Shown: piece by piece, positions 14,763 to 17,350 of the stretch
How positions within the stretch are numbered: the stretch's first letter is position 1
How the letters are laid out: every line of letters begins with the position of its first letter
Notes under the pieces: generated by a model
Databases searched by the model: none
What the model was told of the DNA's origin: nothing
Seen by the model: the letters and a program-made list of their open reading frames with translations, nothing else
Translations under genes and position numbers: made by a program
NCBI GenBank assembly: GCA_050732575.1
Contig: JBOHRF010000089.1
Span: forward strand, 1-17,350
DNA: 17,350 bases
Origin: JBBDWZ01 sp050732575
GTDB lineage: Bacteria > Gemmatimonadota > Gemmatimonadetes > Longimicrobiales > RSA9
Direction of reading: 5' to 3'

Positions 14763-15572
14763 TTAACTATTCCGATGGGAAACGTGGTGCATTGTCGGCC
14801 ACGTCCGCACCCCTTCGTTATGGAGCGCGCGAGCGACATTCCTGGTCTCGGGCGTCATGAACGCCTGGCGCATGACCCACTCGAGCAGCCCGAGATCTTC
14901 GACCGCGGGCAGGCCGCGGCTCTTGCCGAAGTTGAAGACCACCACGCCATCCGCGCGGCGCAGGAACTTGCCGTCTCGATCGACAGCACCTTCCGGTACG
15001 CTGAGCGAGACCAGCTGGTCTACGTTCCCAGCATCGAGCCCGAACTCGCTGCACATCCCGAGCAATGTGTCCGGCAGGACGGCCGTGTCCGAATCAGCAG
15101 AGTGAGCCGCATCCTCGGTCAGCTCGCGCTTGCCGAAGCGCCGCGCCGCGGTGACCAGCTTGCGGTCCTCATGTCGCACCCAGAGCTGAAACAGGTCGAT
15201 CTCCGGGTGCACGATCAGGCCTTCGTCATCCGTCTGCAGGCCAGGCAAGCCAGCACGGCGCAGCTCCTCGTGCAGCAGCACTGTATCGAAGCGCCGGCAC
15301 GAGTAGCCGCACAGCACGGCTCCCAAGACCAGCGCCTGTAGGTCCGCCGCGTAGTGCTCGAACTTCGGGCACGCGGCCACATCCGCATCCGAGATCCCGT
15401 GAATGGCCGTGGCTTCAGCCGGGACCGGCACGCCCGGGTTTACTCTGCCGGCGCGCACAATGCCGTGCGTTGGCTGTAGGCAGAATTCGACAATACGATC
15501 GGTGTACGGATCGACCCCCGTACTCTCGAAATCAAAAAACAGGATCGGGCGATTCGGGACCGGCAGTGTCAT
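14763..15572 (-). CDS. DEDDh-family 3'-5' exonuclease (DnaQ/ExoX-like)
   Basis: A 269-residue exonuclease of the DnaQ-like fold. Motif I is FFDFESTGVDP with Asp14 and Glu16, motif II is CGYSCRRFDTVLL with Asp96, and motif III is HSADSDTAVL with His157 and Asp162: a complete DEDDh set. It also has the AIHGISD turn common to this family. A C-terminal piece, VVFNFGKSRGLPAVED followed by LGLLEWVM, matches the short tail found in exodeoxyribonuclease X-like proteins. It would digest single-stranded DNA ends from the 3' side, fitting DNA repair or recombination of the element. The start at 15572 is set by an ATGA overlap with the nucleotidyltransferase stop (15569-15572); the longer frame to 15677 only shadows that gene. 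Confidence 0.9.
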   Translation of the reverse strand: MTLPVPNRPILFFDFESTGVDPYTDRIVEFCLQPTHGIVRAGRVNPGVPVPAEATAIHGISDADVAACPKFEHYAADLQALVLGAVLCGYSCRRFDTVLLHEELRRAGLPGLQTDDEGLIVHPEIDLFQLWVRHEDRKLVTAARRFGKRELTEDAAHSADSDTAVLPDTLLGMCSEFGLDAGNVDQLVSLSVPEGAVDRDGKFLRRADGVVVFNFGKSRGLPAVEDLGLLEWVMRQAFMTPETRNVARALHNEGVRTWPTMHHVSHRNS

Positions 15573-16189
15573 GAACACGCCTCTCTGAATATGGCCTTCG
15601 CTTCTACTGAAGCTGGCAATGGTGTGCGCGCCTCGATTGAGTCGCGCAGGTGCGGCTTGTAAAACGGCATGCCGCACAGCCGAAAGAAATCCTCCTCGGA
15701 CTCGACCAGCACATCGCGCTTTGTGCGCGTGTCAATGATCCGGCCGCCGTCGTGCACCATGCCAAATCGCTGCAAGTGAGTGACGCACACATGCCCGAGC
15801 GCAGCTGGACCGGTGCGGATGGCGAGGATACTCCAGAAGTTGGCCGGGGGTGTGACCACGAACACGTCACAGGTGAGCTGCGCGTAGCCGAGCACGTGCG
15901 TCACCTGCATATACTTGCCAGGGCTCTTGTCCGTGCAGCCCTTCACCGGCTCGCCCCACTCGATGACCTTCGCGCGAATCGACTCGACGTCAGGCGCTGG
16001 CACGTTGCCCAGCAGATCAGGAACGCCAGCCCGCGGCATTACAACCAGCTCGAGGTCCTTCACAGTTGCCCGGCGCCGGCGCAGCGAGCCCGCAACCTTG
16101 CAGAGCTCGACAACGGGTCGCAGGTCTTCGACCAGATTCAGCGCGATGTCACGCGCCTGGGCAAACAGGAATTCGGGGCCGGTGGCCAT
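15569..16189 (-). CDS. Pol-X-like nucleotidyltransferase
   Basis: A 206-residue single-domain nucleotidyltransferase related to the palm/fingers of DNA polymerase beta and to small phage enzymes. AGSLRRRRATVKDLELVV (33-50) is the GS-x-RR...D-x-D/E motif with Asp45 and Glu47 as metal ligands. LTCDVFVVTPPANFW supplies the third carboxylate, Asp108, and RTGPAALGHVC resembles the thumb-side TGS/FN segment of Pol X. The helix-hairpin-helix and lyase domains of full Pol beta are absent, so gap filling or nucleotide transfer to an end or to a protein are both possible. ATG at 16189 comes 4 bp after the upstream gene's stop. Confidence 0.8.
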   Translation of the reverse strand: MATGPEFLFAQARDIALNLVEDLRPVVELCKVAGSLRRRRATVKDLELVVMPRAGVPDLLGNVPAPDVESIRAKVIEWGEPVKGCTDKSPGKYMQVTHVLGYAQLTCDVFVVTPPANFWSILAIRTGPAALGHVCVTHLQRFGMVHDGGRIIDTRTKRDVLVESEEDFFRLCGMPFYKPHLRDSIEARTPLPASVEAKAIFREACS

Positions 16190-16193
16190 TGGC

Positions 16194-17327
16194 TCAGGGC
16201 GCCGCGTCTTTCGGCAGGTCGCCGGTCTCCAATGCCTTAACGGCCTTCGTCACTTCCTTGGCCGTCAATTCAGCGACTGCCCTCTTGCCGACCAAGTAGT
16301 TCAACCACGACGCAACACGCGGCTCGTCCAGCTCGAAGCCGTGCCGCCCGAGGGAGTCGGTCAGCAGCCGGTGCGCTGCAACCTTGGCTTTGTCCTCTTT
16401 CGAATCGGGAGTTGCCGGTCCATCAGTAGACGCTGGCTTCTGCTGCTCCTGCTTCTTGTCGGCGATGCGCTCTTTGAGATTCTCGAGCGACTCACGCGTG
16501 GCATGCGCAGCTTGAGCCTCACTCGGATTGTCGAAGGCTTCCTCGACTGTGATGTTGCCATCCTGAATCGAGGTCTTGAGTCCCGTGAGCGTTTCAAGGT
16601 CCTCCTGCGTGATCTCGTCCACCGTTTTGACGCCGAGCAGGTTGAGCACGCGGGCCTGGTCAGCGCCCACTTTGGCGAACCAGGCCAGCGCTTTCTGCCG
16701 GCGCGCTTCGATCGGCTGGGCACCACCGGTCGCGAGCTGCTTGGCCGCCGACTCGACACTCTTGGTCAGCGCGGGCGGTACCACGGCAAACAGCGCATTG
16801 CGCAGCGCGATGCTGGCAGCAGCATTGCCCGTCTGCTGGATCATGTCCTCGCTGTAACGGCCGCCCTTGCGATTGCCGCGGTCACTATAGGTGATGCGGC
16901 GCTTGACCTCCGCCCGGCCGCCGATGTTGCGCTCGAGGTCCATGACGGTGGCCTGGGCCGTCACATACTTCTCGTCGATGCTCACGATCCGCTTTTCAAA
17001 GCGCAGGTTCTGCCAGGAATAGGCGATGATCTCCGCGAATCGGATCGTGGGCCCCGTGATGAAAACCTTCTCGCCATCCTGCTTTCGCGGAAGCGCGTAG
17101 TGCATGGACGCGGCGACATCCTCATCCATGCACGCGAGCAATTTTGCTTCACGTACCGACTTGGCCACGTCGCGCGGATACTTTTTCGCGGTCGCGATCT
17201 GGATATCGATCTGTGCGCGATCGCCAGCCGTCAGCGCGATCGAGTCCGTCAGCGGGACGAGTTCGGCTTCAACCGTCTCAACGTCCTGGTCGGCCGCCGC
17301 AGCCACCCCGCCATTGCCATTCACCAT
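16194..17327 (-). CDS. Phage-type protein resembling single-strand annealing proteins
   Basis: A 377-residue protein of a type common in phages and integrative elements, usually annotated hypothetical. The core (about 29-200) contains KKYPRDVAKSVREAKLLACM, VFITGPTIRFAEIIAYSWQN, FEKRIVSIDEKYVTAQATV, a Tyr/Gly/Arg-rich DRGNRKGGRYSEDMI and TGNAAASIALRNALFAVVP. Residues 220-265 (QARVLNLLGVKTVDEITQEDLETLTGL...DGNITVEEAFD, broken here) look like the small C-terminal domain that follows RecT/Sak-type annealing proteins. Gln/Lys-rich disorder (285-320) and a helical tail finish it. An annealing role is inference, helped by the exonuclease two genes on. The start has a strong ribosome-binding site. 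Confidence 0.6.
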   Translation of the reverse strand: MVNGNGGVAAAADQDVETVEAELVPLTDSIALTAGDRAQIDIQIATAKKYPRDVAKSVREAKLLACMDEDVAASMHYALPRKQDGEKVFITGPTIRFAEIIAYSWQNLRFEKRIVSIDEKYVTAQATVMDLERNIGGRAEVKRRITYSDRGNRKGGRYSEDMIQQTGNAAASIALRNALFAVVPPALTKSVESAAKQLATGGAQPIEARRQKALAWFAKVGADQARVLNLLGVKTVDEITQEDLETLTGLKTSIQDGNITVEEAFDNPSEAQAAHATRESLENLKERIADKKQEQQKPASTDGPATPDSKEDKAKVAAHRLLTDSLGRHGFELDEPRVASWLNYLVGKRAVAELTAKEVTKAVKALETGDLPKDAAP

Positions 17328-17332
17328 TTAGT

Positions 17333-17337
17333 CCTCC
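17333..17337 (-). promoter_or_regulatory. Strong ribosome-binding site for the first visible operon gene
   Basis: GGAGG on the minus strand, five bases before the ATG at 17327, with TAA directly in front of that ATG. It fixes the start. The TAA may be the stop of another gene lying outside the window, so the operon probably continues to the right. Confidence 0.75.
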
Positions 17338-17350
17338 ATTGCACGCAGCA

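Larger units (their letters stand above)
8100..17350. mobile_element. Integrative element carrying a PRTRC cassette, inserted at tRNA-Gln (left end; right end outside window)
   Basis: A tyrosine integrase gene lies immediately beside a tRNA 3' end with its own 3' end pointing at the tRNA, the usual arrangement for elements that integrate in tRNA genes. Everything from there to the right edge is on the minus strand and consists of PRTRC proteins and phage-type DNA-processing proteins, unlike the housekeeping genes to the left. The exact crossover is placed somewhere in the T-arm/acceptor part of the tRNA by convention. I see no second copy of the tRNA 3' end in the window, so the right att site and the element's full length are unknown. 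No transfer, capsid or replication gene is visible here. Confidence 0.8.

Noticed and set aside
13279..14766. 495-codon open frame on the plus strand opposite parB
   Set aside because: It is the antisense shadow of a high-GC gene: Arg/Leu-rich low-complexity translation, no domain, while the minus frame has clear ParB motifs.
1..17350. CRISPR array, insertion sequence or rRNA
   Set aside because: No regularly spaced repeats, transposase frame with inverted ends, or rRNA-like sequence was seen on either strand.

Overview
This is a GC-rich bacterial chromosome segment with two clearly different halves. Positions 1-8122 look like core chromosome: genes packed end to start with 4-8 bp overlaps, ending in a tRNA-Gln(UUG) gene with no encoded CCA. 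From the tRNA to the right edge lies an integrative element, all on the minus strand, carrying a PRTRC cassette (ParB-related, ThiF-related cassette). The host cannot be named from the sequence alone. The GMC oxidoreductase with its gluconate-dehydrogenase-subunit-3 partner, the DUF2520 reductase and the CCA-less tRNA argue against Enterobacteria-like Gammaproteobacteria. A Gemmatimonadota-like or other soil/sediment lineage is a weak guess.

Core half. A minus-strand pair encodes a FAD-dependent GMC oxidoreductase (cut by the left edge) and its Tat-exported small subunit. Diverging from it is a plus-strand run: hflX (ribosome-associated GTPase), a DUF2520/PanG-like NAD(P)-binding reductase, pdxJ (vitamin B6), a large protein with degenerate HPt-like helical bundles, a multi-pass membrane protein of the lysylphosphatidylglycerol synthase TM-region family, and ispE (isoprenoid MEP pathway). 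The tRNA-Gln follows ispE. In many bacteria this tRNA sits between ispE and prs, so prs is probably on the far side of the inserted element.

Element half. Read in the direction of transcription, from 17327 down to 8200, the order is: a phage-type protein resembling single-strand annealing proteins; a Pol-X-like nucleotidyltransferase; a DEDDh 3'-5' exonuclease with an ExoX-like tail; a 531-residue ParB; a 68-residue Cys protein; PRTRC protein C; an unresolved small reading frame; PRTRC protein F; PRTRC protein B; the ThiF/E1-like protein; a 143-residue possible DNA-binding protein; and a tyrosine integrase. Most junctions are ATGA/GTGA overlaps or direct abutments. The PRTRC genes, the DNA-processing genes and the integrase therefore look like one translationally coupled operon.

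Most interesting points: (1) the ParB carries a C-terminal region resembling PRTRC protein E, joined through a Cys-rich zinc-finger-like motif, so two cassette proteins appear to be fused; (2) the integrase is the last cistron of the PRTRC operon, coupled through a small possible excisionase; (3) exonuclease, nucleotidyltransferase and annealing-like protein sit in the same operon as ParB; (4) coding potential continues across the stop of protein C into a frame with no normal start codon; (5) no protein A (JAMM-like) or protein D (actin-like) is seen. The function of PRTRC systems is not established, so statements about what this operon does are inference. No stretch over 300 bp lacks a gene.
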